DNA of 22,321 nucleotides, from positions 1,109,940-1,132,260 of the forward strand of contig NW_006920422.1 of NCBI RefSeq assembly GCF_000344685.1. The letters are read 5' to 3'. The notes beneath the pieces are model-generated. The model worked only from the letters and a program-made list of their open reading frames with translations, was not told the DNA's origin and searched no databases. The stretch comes from Gloeophyllum trabeum ATCC 11539. Taxonomy: Eukaryota > Basidiomycota > Agaricomycetes > Gloeophyllales > Gloeophyllaceae. The position numbers were made by a program, and so were the translations under genes. Numbering within the stretch: position 1 is the stretch's first letter; the number at the start of each line of letters is the position of its first letter. Below are positions 1-9,167 of the stretch, piece by piece.

Positions 1-97
1 CCAGTAGCACGGCGAGTTCGCGAGGCGTGAAGACCACGGCGAAGTTCGTGTTGTGCCGCTGGGACATGTACCCGGTGCCAGTAGCGGCGAGTTCGCG
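1..97. repeat. Short imperfect direct repeat (1-22 and 78-97)
   Basis: The 22 bases at 1-22 recur at 78-97 with a two-base (AC) deletion, so the copies are 22 and 20 bases long and otherwise identical. A run of ten G residues (99-108) follows the second copy immediately. Both copies lie beyond the putative 5' splice site of the minus-strand exon at 146-497, so they are either in its first intron or in downstream coding sequence. Local duplication and slippage is the simplest explanation. An assembly or sequencing error around the poly-G is also possible. Confidence 0.75.
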
Positions 98-145
98 CGG
101 GGGGGGGGTCTCGTGACCAGACAGAATGGGGAGGGAGATACTCAC

Positions 146-497
146 GTAGCGACAGGGCACTCCTCTTGTGGCCCGGGGTGATGGGTGGCAGCACCACCGG
201 CTTCTTGCCATCGTCCCGAGCAGACAGGGCGAGCATGCGCGCCTGCTGGATGGATGCCGGGTTGGCAATCATCGGGTTGATGGTGTTTTCGGGCGGGGGG
301 GCCGGCGGGGCAGTGGACTGTGCACCCACTTGAGCTTCCAACGCCCGGATCTTGGCTTGAAGTTGGGCAAGCGTTTGATCCAACGGCACTGAGCTACTTG
401 GGTTTACAAAGTTAGGTCCGGTTTGCTGTGTTTGGACCGGCGGGTAGGGGACAGGCGTGTTGCGGTTGCCGAAAGTGAGGCCGAGGTGAGAATGCAT
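146..497 (-). CDS. 5' exon of an unidentified proline-rich, coiled-coil protein (partial)
   Basis: I do not recognise this protein. On the minus strand an ATG at 497 opens a frame of 117 codons plus one base. It ends at a good 5' splice site (GTGAGT beginning at 145). The frame stays open without a stop to the window edge even if unspliced. The predicted N-terminus is proline/glutamine-rich. It has a short heptad-like segment at about residues 39-57 (LAQLQAKIRALEAQV), a proline/alanine stretch near 62-70, and a basic PGHKR near 109-112. Another minus-strand frame at 1-58, after a possible acceptor, reads like coding sequence (FAVVFTPRELAVLL), but its phase does not join cleanly to this exon, so the exon-exon joint is unresolved. 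It could be a host gene or the gag-like start of a retroelement. The low-complexity character gives no function. Confidence 0.45.
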
Positions 498-574
498 GAT
501 GAACGGGGAAATGAATGGATAAGTTGGTGATGTGGAATAGAAGGGGTTTTAGTGTAGAATAAGGCTGTAGAATA

Positions 575-806
575 GCGTAGAGATTAAATCGAGGTAATAT
601 GCCTGCGTCTACTGTAGGAACGCTTCGTCGTCGGTGAACGTCGTCGTCGAGGTCAGGAAGTCGAACGACGAGAAAACTGCTCGAGCACTGCGTAGAGATT
701 AAATCGAGGTAATATGCCTGCGTCTACTGTAGGAACGCTTCGTCGTCGGTGAACGTCGTCGTCGAGGTCAGGAAGTCGAACGACGAGAAAACTGCTCGAG
801 CACTGC
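575..806. repeat. Exact 115-bp tandem duplication (two copies)
   Basis: Bases 575-689 are repeated without a mismatch at 690-804, and the match runs two bases further to 806. The copies are head to tail with no spacer and contain CGTCGTCGT-type runs. The block lies 78 bases upstream of the minus-strand ATG at 497 and downstream of a minus-strand TATA-like box at 994-999, so it would sit in the 5' leader or first-intron region of that gene. The unit is not a multiple of three bases. Complete identity points to a recent event or an assembly artefact. Confidence 0.95.
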
Positions 807-993
807 CGCTCGGCTGGACGCTACTGCCGGCCTCTCTCGGCTTCGCTAGAGCTCGTCTGGCACTGCCACTATGGAGACTACAACTGCGAAGCCACGTTGT
901 TCGCGAACTTCCCTCTATGTTACACCATCCGTTGAACGTTCGGAATCAACTGCAAGCCTGACGATCAGTCGACGTATATTCTATGTACCTTCC

Positions 994-999
994 TATATA
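994..999 (-). promoter_or_regulatory. TATA-like box, minus strand
   Basis: A TATATA hexamer within GAGTATATAGGAAG on the minus strand lies about 500 bases upstream of the ATG at 497. It is a plausible core promoter for that gene, or a U3-type promoter if the left end is part of an LTR element. The long distance to the ATG would imply a leader containing the 115-bp duplication, or an unseen upstream exon. The call rests on sequence resemblance only. Confidence 0.3.
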
Positions 1000-1009
1000 C
1001 TCTACTCAC

Positions 1010-3171
1010 ATGCGGGAGGCCTCCGGGACTTACTTGCTTTAGAGGAATAATGGGGCGTAGCTTCCGGTCCTGTCAGTCAGATCGATGCCTGTGCTGTGGT
1101 GAGGGACTGGGTTACCTGACGTCCTAATGCGCCTCATTTCCTGTATGCGACCGTCGAGACTGCGGATTTTGGCCAGTTCCATACATCTCGTGAGTCGTCT
1201 TGCACTATTTCGGTCGATATCTCGCTTTATTTCTTGGGCCCTACTACACTTACCTGGCCTGATGAAGCTTCATTCTAGTGAAATTCTTCGGGATCTGGAC
1301 CCTGGACGTACTTACGCTTGCTTGTGCGCGGACTTGGTCTACAGTGCCTGACGTAGGAATCAAACTCTGGGGTTAAGACCGCAATCACAGGACTATCAAC
1401 GATATGATAGTCACTGTGGTAGCACTGTTATATGCGCGAGGGTAGGTCCCTACGTATACCGGAAGCGGTGATGTCATTGACGGAAAAAGTTGACTTACTG
1501 ACCCGGAACTCCCCACTGCGTAAGTGCACCTTGCACTTGTTGGCAGGCATCTTGACTGACACGACTGGTGCGAGGCTATTCTTGTTCTCGAAGCTCTGTA
1601 AGTTTATCACTCGCGGAAGATGGGGGATGACATGACTGTAGATGGAGTTGGATGGTGCCTCCTCATCTTATACAGGCGGAGCCTGCCCGTAATACTCAAC
1701 GCCATTTTATGCCATGACTATAATGTTCTTCGCCTGTCTTCAGACGAGTACTGTGGACCTGTTACACGTGGGACGGAAAGGAGTGCGGTGGATCCTTTTG
1801 TGCCACGAGGGGAACTGTGGAATCGGTTAGGAGGGGAGGGAGTCGCAACAAGAGCTGTGTCTTGCGCTTCTTGGGTTGTCCGAGCCGTCTTTCTGGCGAT
1901 CGGGAGGCCCGGACCAGGGAATCCAGGATATTCTCGACTGACCGACTTCCAGCTGCTTGTCGATTTCGAAGGCCAGCAGTTCATCACAGGCGGTCTAGAG
2001 GCTACATGCTAGAAAGACTCAAGATTACCCACATTCTTGTCCTCTGCGGTGCCAGCTCCACCGATGCGTCGGCAACAGTTACTAGTACTGTGGTACGTGC
2101 GAAGTACAGGAGTGGTGATCTCAAGTCCAGCTATGGCGTCGGTTGTACTCTCATTGGACTTTCCTGCCGAGACACACACAAATTCCTAGTATCCCTCGCA
2201 ACCGCCACTATCATGCAAGCCGCTGCGCTCACTCAGTCGTCGACCTTCAGAGCGGCTGCTGACGGGCTCTAAAGTAATTTCGACCATTATCTTGTTCATC
2301 AACCTCAACTAATCTAGTCCGCAGGCTGAAAGCTGGTTATCCATAGTTCAACTTGGCCATGGATCTCGTGTACTCTGGCATCTGGAGAACTGTTGCACCT
2401 ACCACGCACTCGATTGAGGATACAGACACTAGCGCTGTTATAACTACTACAACTTTGTGCTGGTGTCTCTTACCCTCAACTTTCTCTGAGGACAGCGGAA
2501 ATCTCACGATGTCATTAGTGTCTAGAGAGTGCTCGCCAGCGGACTCACGTCTTGCGTCTGGATGCATAATTTGGGACCGTCACTGCTACATATTATGGTG
2601 GCGTAGGTTAACGAACTTCTGTGCTAGTGCCCGCTCCGCTTGAAGACGTCTAGCATTCTCCGGCTCAGATGTTGTCTTTGCAAAGTCTCCATGCGTCTGA
2701 CCCTCGTCGCATATCATTGGTCCCCCTAGCTCGTATGCCAGTCTTGTGGAATATCGTGCGTTGATGCACGACAGCCACCTTTCCAATGCACTGCCAGGGT
2801 AATTGTGATAATTATCAGGATATTACATTGTACCAAATATAGACAGGGACTCTGTGCTCTCACAAAATCACCGTTCCATGGACATCACTCATTAGAGTCT
2901 TTACTGCCTTCGGTAGTAGTAACATATATGCCAGGTGAGCATAACGTGGCAAATCCTGTCTTGCCCAGTCACATTTTGAGATACAATATGTGGTAGCAAT
3001 AACCTCACTGTTTCGGCCTCTAAAGATGTACCCGAGTGGTATCCCGCTGACCGTCGAATCGGGTGATGTTGTTCCTTATAATTACGCTTCCAGACTGTTA
3101 CGCCGGCGATCGACAGGCAACCAACTCCCGTCACGCCTGTCGTTTGACTATAGTGTCCTCACGTAGCAGCA
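1010..3171. other. Gene-free stretch of about 2.2 kb
   Basis: I see no gene here. Open frames on both strands are at most about 150 codons, for example 1620-2012 (+) and 1817-2272 (+). They overlap one another, lack recognisable motifs and do not link through splice sites into a coherent protein. No tandem repeats, terminal inverted repeats or RNA gene were recognised. The right end must contain the promoter of the S41 peptidase gene at 3172, but no clear TATA box was seen next to it. Confidence 0.5.
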
Positions 3172-6100
3172 ATGAGGTGGAGAAAGCTTAAGGGCTCGTT
3201 TGTGCTCGGATTGCTGCTAGCGGGAGCAGAGCTTTCTACTGCTTCATCGCGGGGCGTACAGCAGGTATTCGTCAGTGAAGATCCATGCTCTAGTATCGGA
3301 GGAAAGAGATGGGCGTATCCATCAGCGGTCAGGAGCTGCTTCCAATCGTTTCCAGTCGACCCAAAGCTGAAGGCGAACGTGAGTTCATTGGCTACCAGAT
3401 TACATCCATCGCTCCAGGCAATTGAAAGTGCCTAGCATACGTCCTGTGGACTAACAATCGCGATAGATAATCGAAGTCATCAATAAGACGCTTGCATTTC
3501 ACACTTCGACGAACTATCAGATCAGAGCACCGGAACCTTTCTCTTCGGAGGTTCATGAGGATGTCGTTGGTGACCTTGCAAGAATAAGCAAACAACCATA
3601 CACGTCCGACTTCGACTTGCATATCGACCTGTCTCGTACGTTAAAGCGACTCAATGACGGGCATTGCGTGTATATCAACTATTGCTATGACGGTAATGGA
3701 AATTCTCAGATCCCGCGGTCTTGTCATAAAATCTGATCATGACTGGTCTGTCACGACAGCCCTCTTTGTGTCATACCTTCCGACGCCTCTCGTCCTATTA
3801 GCCGATAGCAACGGAGTTCAGAATGTGCACATAGCGCCGGAGGCCTTCTCTGTCATATCTGCAGAATTCCAGGACCAGATTGGATACTGGGAAGATGCCC
3901 TTCCTGAAAACCTTTCCTTAGATCAAGTAGGCGTTGCTATCTTGAGATTGTCGCTCAAATTTTGAAGGCATGGTACTAGCTATCTGGAGCAAAGGTTCTT
4001 CTCATCGACGGTGAAGACCCATGGGTTGCTGTCGAGGCTAACGCTGCTATCACTGGTGGATATACTGCCTACGGCACACGGCAAAATAGGTACCTCCTAT
4101 ATTCACGCATCCTTAATGTTTAATCCATGCTGATGAAGAATCGTCTCTCTGATGTTTCAGCTTCTTTTCCAGCTACTCATTAACTAGCAATGGGTGGTAT
4201 TATGTTATGGGGAATTTCGCGCAGCAGACGCTTCCTCTATACGACTCTCGCAACCTGACCATCATTCCGGTGAATAGCAGCGAAGTACGCACTATCACCG
4301 TACGTGGGCTCTCTTCCTCGCAGCGCCAGCTCATCCCGAGATGATCTGGCCTCTGCTCCCAAAGCTCCCATACCGCTCCCGATTTGGCGACCTCTCTGTC
4401 GACTTCGCTGACTCGGCCTCGTTCTGGGACAATAACTGTCGGGCTACAATTGGCACCAATGGCGTAGACTTACGCTCCTCGTCCGAAACTGAGCTAGCCG
4501 ACATATATGCTTCCGTCTCCAAGCTTGAGCAGCAGCCCCGAATTTCGTTCCGGGAAGCATGGCAACATAGGATGAATGTCTACATGGACGCCCGGCCGAC
4601 TGGTGACATGGATCTACCCGCTATGCTTCAGCCCAGCAAGAAACCTTTGAACGGCAGCCAGGGTGTAGCACAGTTCTATATGCTTGACGACGATATTACA
4701 GGCGTTTTGGCATTAGGCAGTTTTTCTTCCGAGTCTTTTGCTGAGCTACAGAAGTCATTGCTAGTAGGCTTGACTTCCCTGAAGAATTCGGGCGCAACTC
4801 AACTCGTGGTTGATGTGGTAAGTCGTGAAAGTGCTGCTTAATATCCTCTCATAATCAAGGATTTTACCTAGACTAACAACGGTGGAGGTGAGTAGATGTA
4901 CCTCAATTTACCGTGCAACGTACCTAAGTTACCGCCTCATGCCCAGGTTACATCTGCATTGCCCATGTACGCAACCTTCTGATTTAGCTTTGAATGCTGC
5001 CCTGACTTGGCTACGCAGTGGTTGCACCGCATTGTAGGCCACTAATAACGGCTTATAGTCTCTGACGACTTAGTCTAGGCCTAGATATCTGGTCCAAGGG
5101 CCAGTACTGTCCCTCAAGCGGGATTAGATACGACAACTCGAGCAGGACCTCTCGCACGGCTTATCGTTAAGCAAGTTATCTCCGGAGCTGACTCCAACTA
5201 CACGTCAAGCTATGACCCTACTCAATGGACGTTTGCTAATCATACTCCCATGCCGGAAGGATATGATTGGATGGCATCTCCCGTGAAGACTGTCATTAAC
5301 GGGCGGGAGGACGCTTTCAGCCAGCGGTAAGTAGATAACCGGAGCTATACCAGTCGTTTGTCATTGAAAATGGTCGTGCATCTTAGGCTAGGCCAAGAAT
5401 GTCAGCCGTTCGACATGAGGCCTCCAGCGGACCCTCTGTTCGATCCGAGGAAAGTGGCGATAGTCAGCAACGGCAGGTACACACCAGTTCATGGTTGCTG
5501 TAAACGCCGTAGTTAACGGGGGAAACCACTACAGATGCGGGAGCTCTTGCTCCCTGTTCAGCGTGCGTAGTTTTCATGAATTTCACAGACCCGGTTGGGC
5601 TGAGAATCAGTATAAAGATCACGATGGCGAAAGAAGATGGTGCAAAGACTGTTGTAGTTGGTGGAAAGAAGACGGTTCCGCAGCAATACTGTGGAACTGT
5701 CGGTGGGCAGAGCACCGGATTCTTCCACATCGATACGGAAATCAAGGTCAGCGGCTGGATCTCTGTTTCTGCTTCGTGAATGAATGCTCATGGTACTTCA
5801 GACGGCCGGCTTGAAGAACCATTCATTGGCTCCTCCGGACTTGTACGTGTTCCATTCACGCCCGTATCATCGGACCGGTATGCATGTTGGCTCAGGACTA
5901 GACCATCCCACGAGTTCACCGCTGTCATCCCGGGCATTCGCCATCGAACGTCTCACTTGCAGTGCCAATACTTATGCCGTTATCTTTGCATGTAGCTTGA
6001 CGAATAGTGTCCAGGGAATTACGTGGCGGCTGGGGTATGGTATTTGGGATACTGAGCAACCCGAAGGTACTCCTCATGGTCGTTTCCTAGCGTCTTCTGT

Positions 6101-6288
6101 CCCGCTCATTTGAGATCACTAGAATGGCAATACCATCCCGCTGACTATAATCTTCTCTTGACGAACGCTACGTGAGTGTCGTATGATGCAACAAGAAGGT
6201 AGCACGTATATGCTAACATATCGCCTATGACAGAGTCAACAATCCCGTCGCGATTTGGGAGGCCGTGGTCGCCGAAGTGCTGTCATGA
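3172..6288 (+). CDS. Secreted S41-family serine peptidase (CPAF-like/UstP-like)
   Basis: Seventeen exons join into one frame of 685 aa: 3172-3378, 3467-3692, 3760-3926, 3980-4089, 4161-4299, 4365-4817, 4872-4887, 4947-4966, 5019-5033, 5085-5326, 5387-5476, 5535-5562, 5618-5746, 5802-5842, 5996-6066, 6123-6171 and 6234-6288. All introns are GT-AG, 51-153 nt. Residues 1-25 look like a signal peptide (basic start, then FVLGLLLAGA), so secretion is likely. A Cys-containing N-terminal region (DPCSSIGGKRW) is followed by LNDGHCVYINYCYD near residue 140, then a PDZ-like middle region. The C-terminal tail-protease core has LVVDVTNNGGGYICIAHW and the nucleophile-elbow motif RCGSSCSLFS at 562-571, where S565 or S566 should be the catalytic serine. 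The length fits fungal relatives annotated as peptidase S41/UstP. The family is known for serine proteolysis with a Ser/Lys or related catalytic set; the substrate is unknown. All family residues I looked for are present and the gene looks intact. Three tiny exons (16, 20 and 15 nt) encode the NNGGG core. Confidence 0.9.
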
Positions 6289-7376
6289 AAGTCTAGAGTC
6301 GGGTCAATTTGGATGGCGCAGATCACTCGATGTTCACTGTGTGATACGGCTTACTTCACGAGCCCGCAGAGACGAGTGTCCGTCTGCGTCATCACGTTCC
6401 TTCTGTTGAGACCGGGTAACACGTTGCCTGAGCCGAAGAATCTACGTACGTATACGGGTGCATATCATGGCACTTTCTGTCCGCCATTTTCGTGCGCGTG
6501 GCCAGCAATGAACTCCTGTGCACCCTTCTTTCGTCGATCTTTGACCGCTGCGGCGGGCCGGCGTCCATCTGGACGCCCTCACATTCTTTGATTGTGGCAG
6601 GCCGCAGATCCGCGGAAGACAAGTGCCGGATTCTGGTTGCGTATTGCCTTTTGCGCACCGAGTCCAGCGCACATCATTCGAGGGCTACCGTCAGCACGTG
6701 CCCAGGCTACACCGAGTCCTTGTCCTGCCTGGATGCAGACCGTGCAGTTAAGGTGAATGTGAGAAAGCCATCAGTGAGCTCGATAACTGCCTTGTCGTAG
6801 ACCCCTCCGGCATGTCAGCTGCTACAGCACCCAAGCTAATGCCCTTTGCTAAAGAATCTCCCGGTCTTCCGCTGGAAAATCGTGTCGGTCCTGCCGACGT
6901 CTTACCGCTGGTAGTTTCAGCCAACCTCGACCTCCTCAAGGTACCGGAGATTCGGCGCGGACCGCCGTAGTGTCGAACGGCCAAATGAGGATAAGGGTAT
7001 GTTTGATATGTAGGGGGTACATATTTGAAATCTTCATTCCATAGCCAGCTCTGCATACCCCAACGCGATAGAGAACGGAATGAAGCAAGCGCGGGAAGGA
7101 CTCGTTCGTCATGTCAGGGTATAGTACAAAGGGATCCGGAGATAGGAATAACAGCGCGAGCGAATGGCGCGAACCGCGGACGTCGTAGAGATAGAAAGGG
7201 GGAATAGCGAGCGATTGCGTAGAAGTACAAATGACCTGGGAGGGTGTGAGCCGAAGGGGAGAAAACGCCGAGCGGCGATGAGCACGTAGTAAGTACATCT
7301 CGTAGCAGCACGAGTCCTTTTCTAGTATAGTACACTAGCCACCAAGAGAAAGGAGAATAAATTATGCGGGCAGCTA
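6289..7376. other. Intergenic region between the convergent S41 peptidase and polyol dehydrogenase genes
   Basis: This stretch of about 1.1 kb must contain the 3' UTRs of the plus-strand peptidase and of the minus-strand dehydrogenase. The part at 7040-7350 is purine-rich on the plus strand. Open frames of up to about 120 codons occur on both strands but overlap, lack motifs and do not splice into anything recognisable. The one stretch with protein-like composition is listed separately at 6752-6970. Confidence 0.5.
6752..6970 (+). other. Unassigned open frame ending at 6970, possible gene fragment
   Basis: This frame is open from just after a TAA (6749-6751) to a TAG at 6968-6970, 72 codons. 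It contains an internal ATG at 6812. The peptide has protein-like composition (for example CLVVDPSGMS and LPLVVSANLDLL) and no runs or repeats. A purine-rich tract and several AG dinucleotides precede it, so it could be a terminal exon. I could not find upstream exons that extend it, and I do not recognise the sequence. It may be a remnant of a decayed gene or chance. Confidence 0.2.
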
Positions 7377-8672
7377 TCAATGCTTGTTGCCGCCGACCAT
7401 GACCTTCAGGACCATGTTGCCCGCGGCGTCCGAGCCGCGCGCGACGAGGTCGAATGCCTTGGCTGAGTCCTCCAGCGAGAAGCGGTGCGTGATGAGCTTC
7501 TCGATGTTTTTGAGCTTGCCCGAGGCGAGCATGGCGATCGCCTGCGGGTACGTGTGGGCGTAGCGGAAGGAGCCGAGGATGTCGACTTCGCGCGTCGCGG
7601 CGGCGGAGAGGGGGACCGTGGGGTTGCGCGAGCCCATACCGATCAGCATGACTTTACCGCCAGTGATGGCGCTCTGAGGGTCACGGTAAGATACAGACCA
7701 GACTTCGAGAGAGAGAGGCGCGACATACATGGATGGACATCTGGATGCACGGCTCAACGCCTGTGCACTCGAAGACGATGTCGAAGCCGTCTTGCATGTT
7801 GAGATTCGACAGCGTCGTCTGGGCAGTCTCGCGGGACTTGGCGAGCTGCTCCTCTGTGCTCTTTGCCCTGGCACCCATGGGGAGCTGGTGCGTCGACTGG
7901 GCGAAGCCATTGGCTACGGCAAAATCCAACCGGTCTTTGTTAATGTCGACCACGCAAATACGCGAAGCCCCCATTGACTTGGCTACGGCGCACGCGAGGA
8001 GGCCGATAGTGCCAGCCCCATAGACGAGGATGGTTTGCCCAGCCTTGAGCTCGGACCGTCGCGAGGCGTGGAGAATGACAGAGAGCGGCTCGGCAAGCGC
8101 GCCCTGCTCGAAGGAAACATTGTCGGGCAGTCTTCGGGGAAAGCGTTAAGGGCGGTCTGACGGTATCAAGCAATTGAACTCACGGATGAAGGACGTGCGC
8201 CGGGTGGTTCATGCAGTTCTGAAGCGTACCGTCCAGATGGGGAAAGGTTTTTGCGCTGCTGCAGAAGCGGAGGCCCTTGCAGAGATTGTACCGCCCCTCG
8301 GTGCAGTACTTGCAGCGGTTGCACATGATGCCGGCCTCGATAGCTACTCGCTGCCCTGGGACGAGGTGTCGTACACCTGGTCCAACAGCTGTTATGACGC
8401 CGGCTGCTTCGTGACCGAGGACCATGGGTGCTTGAACGGCAAAGTCGCCGTTACGTCCGTGCAAGTAGTAGTGTACTAAGACAAGCATCAGCAGAGCTTG
8501 AATGAAAAATAAAAAACAAAGACGCACAGTCACTGCCGCACAGTCCAGTCGCCACAACGGCTACCTGAGCTTCCCCTTGTCGTGGGGGCCATTGCGGACG
8601 CTCCTCGAGGCGAAGGTCTTTGGGTCCGTATAGGACAACAGCGTTTTGTGTGGGAAAGGCGACGGGAGACAT
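7377..8672 (-). CDS. Zinc-dependent polyol (sorbitol/xylitol-type) dehydrogenase
   Basis: Four exons (8528-8672, 8184-8475, 7729-8131, 7377-7673; introns of 52-55 nt) give 378 aa, the usual length for medium-chain sorbitol, xylitol or L-arabinitol dehydrogenases. Family members oxidise a polyol to a ketose with NAD+ in the cytosol. Catalytic-zinc residues are visible as C45 (GLCGSD), H70/E71 (GHEAAG) and probably E160. Structural-zinc cysteines are C100, C103, C106 and C114. The dinucleotide site is GAGTIG at 184-189, and D208 (VVDIN) at the end of the second strand favours NAD over NADP. A charged insert near residues 220-245 (KSTEEQLAKSRET) resembles inserts in fungal members. The ATG at 8672 starts SPVAFPTQNAVVLYG, a good family N-terminus. 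It is divergent from the reductase gene at 9168 across a 495-bp promoter, which suggests shared control. The exact polyol cannot be read from the sequence. Confidence 0.92.
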
Positions 8673-9167
8673 GGCGAGGAGGAGCGGGTGGTTGGTGGAC
8701 TCGAGGCGGCATGTCGTGGAGGCTTTTAAAGGGACGCCAGTTGGAGTCTCGTGAGGATGTGTTCTCGACGAAGTTCGGGGGGACAGGGGAGCTCGCGCCG
8801 GTCCGAGCCTCCGGCTGCAGAACCTTGTCGATCGACTCGCCTGACGGCTACAGCCGTGATCGTATTTTTCCCCGATTAGGCAGCTACTTCCATATCGGGC
8901 GGCAGCGCTTTTGTGTTCTGACCGCCAAAACGTGCCGCTCGGGCTGCCATCATCGAAAGGAGCGGTCGGCCAAGGTCGACTGACCTTTGCAAACATCTTC
9001 CGGATGCGCGGCACGACTCCCGAACTCCTCTCGCTTTACGTCCATTCGCCAGATCCTGGCTTCCAGGCCCGGATGGATTCAGTTCACCCGGCACCGTCAA
9101 TCTCGTCCCGGTAGGTCCCACATATAATGCATAGACACACGAATACTCCTCTCGTCAGTCTGTTCCA
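8673..9167. promoter_or_regulatory. Divergent promoter between the polyol dehydrogenase and KduD-like genes
   Basis: The 495 bases between the two divergent start codons are moderately GC-rich and hold no convincing gene. Minus-strand open frames here extend the dehydrogenase exon upstream but show no motif. Each side has its own TATA-like element: TTTAAAA on the minus strand at 8724-8730, about 52 bases from the dehydrogenase ATG, and CATATAATG on the plus strand at 9121-9129, about 40 bases before the reductase ATG. A bidirectional regulatory region is inferred from the layout. No specific activator site was identified. Confidence 0.55.
8724..8730 (-). promoter_or_regulatory. TATA-like element of the polyol dehydrogenase gene
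   Basis: On the minus strand CCCTTTAAAAGCC lies about 52 bases upstream of the ATG at 8672, and pyrimidine-rich leader sequence runs down to the start codon. Position and sequence fit a fungal core promoter. This is resemblance only; no transcript start is known. Confidence 0.4.

Noticed and set aside
505..1010. A complete LTR on the minus strand.
   Set aside because: A TATA-like box is present, but I could not find matching TG...CA ends, a primer-binding site or a second LTR in the window.
3172..6288. S41 gene as a pseudogene, because unspliced translation has many stops and frame changes.
   Set aside because: Every change is explained by a GT-AG intron of 51-153 nt, phases match at all 16 joints, and conserved residues are retained.
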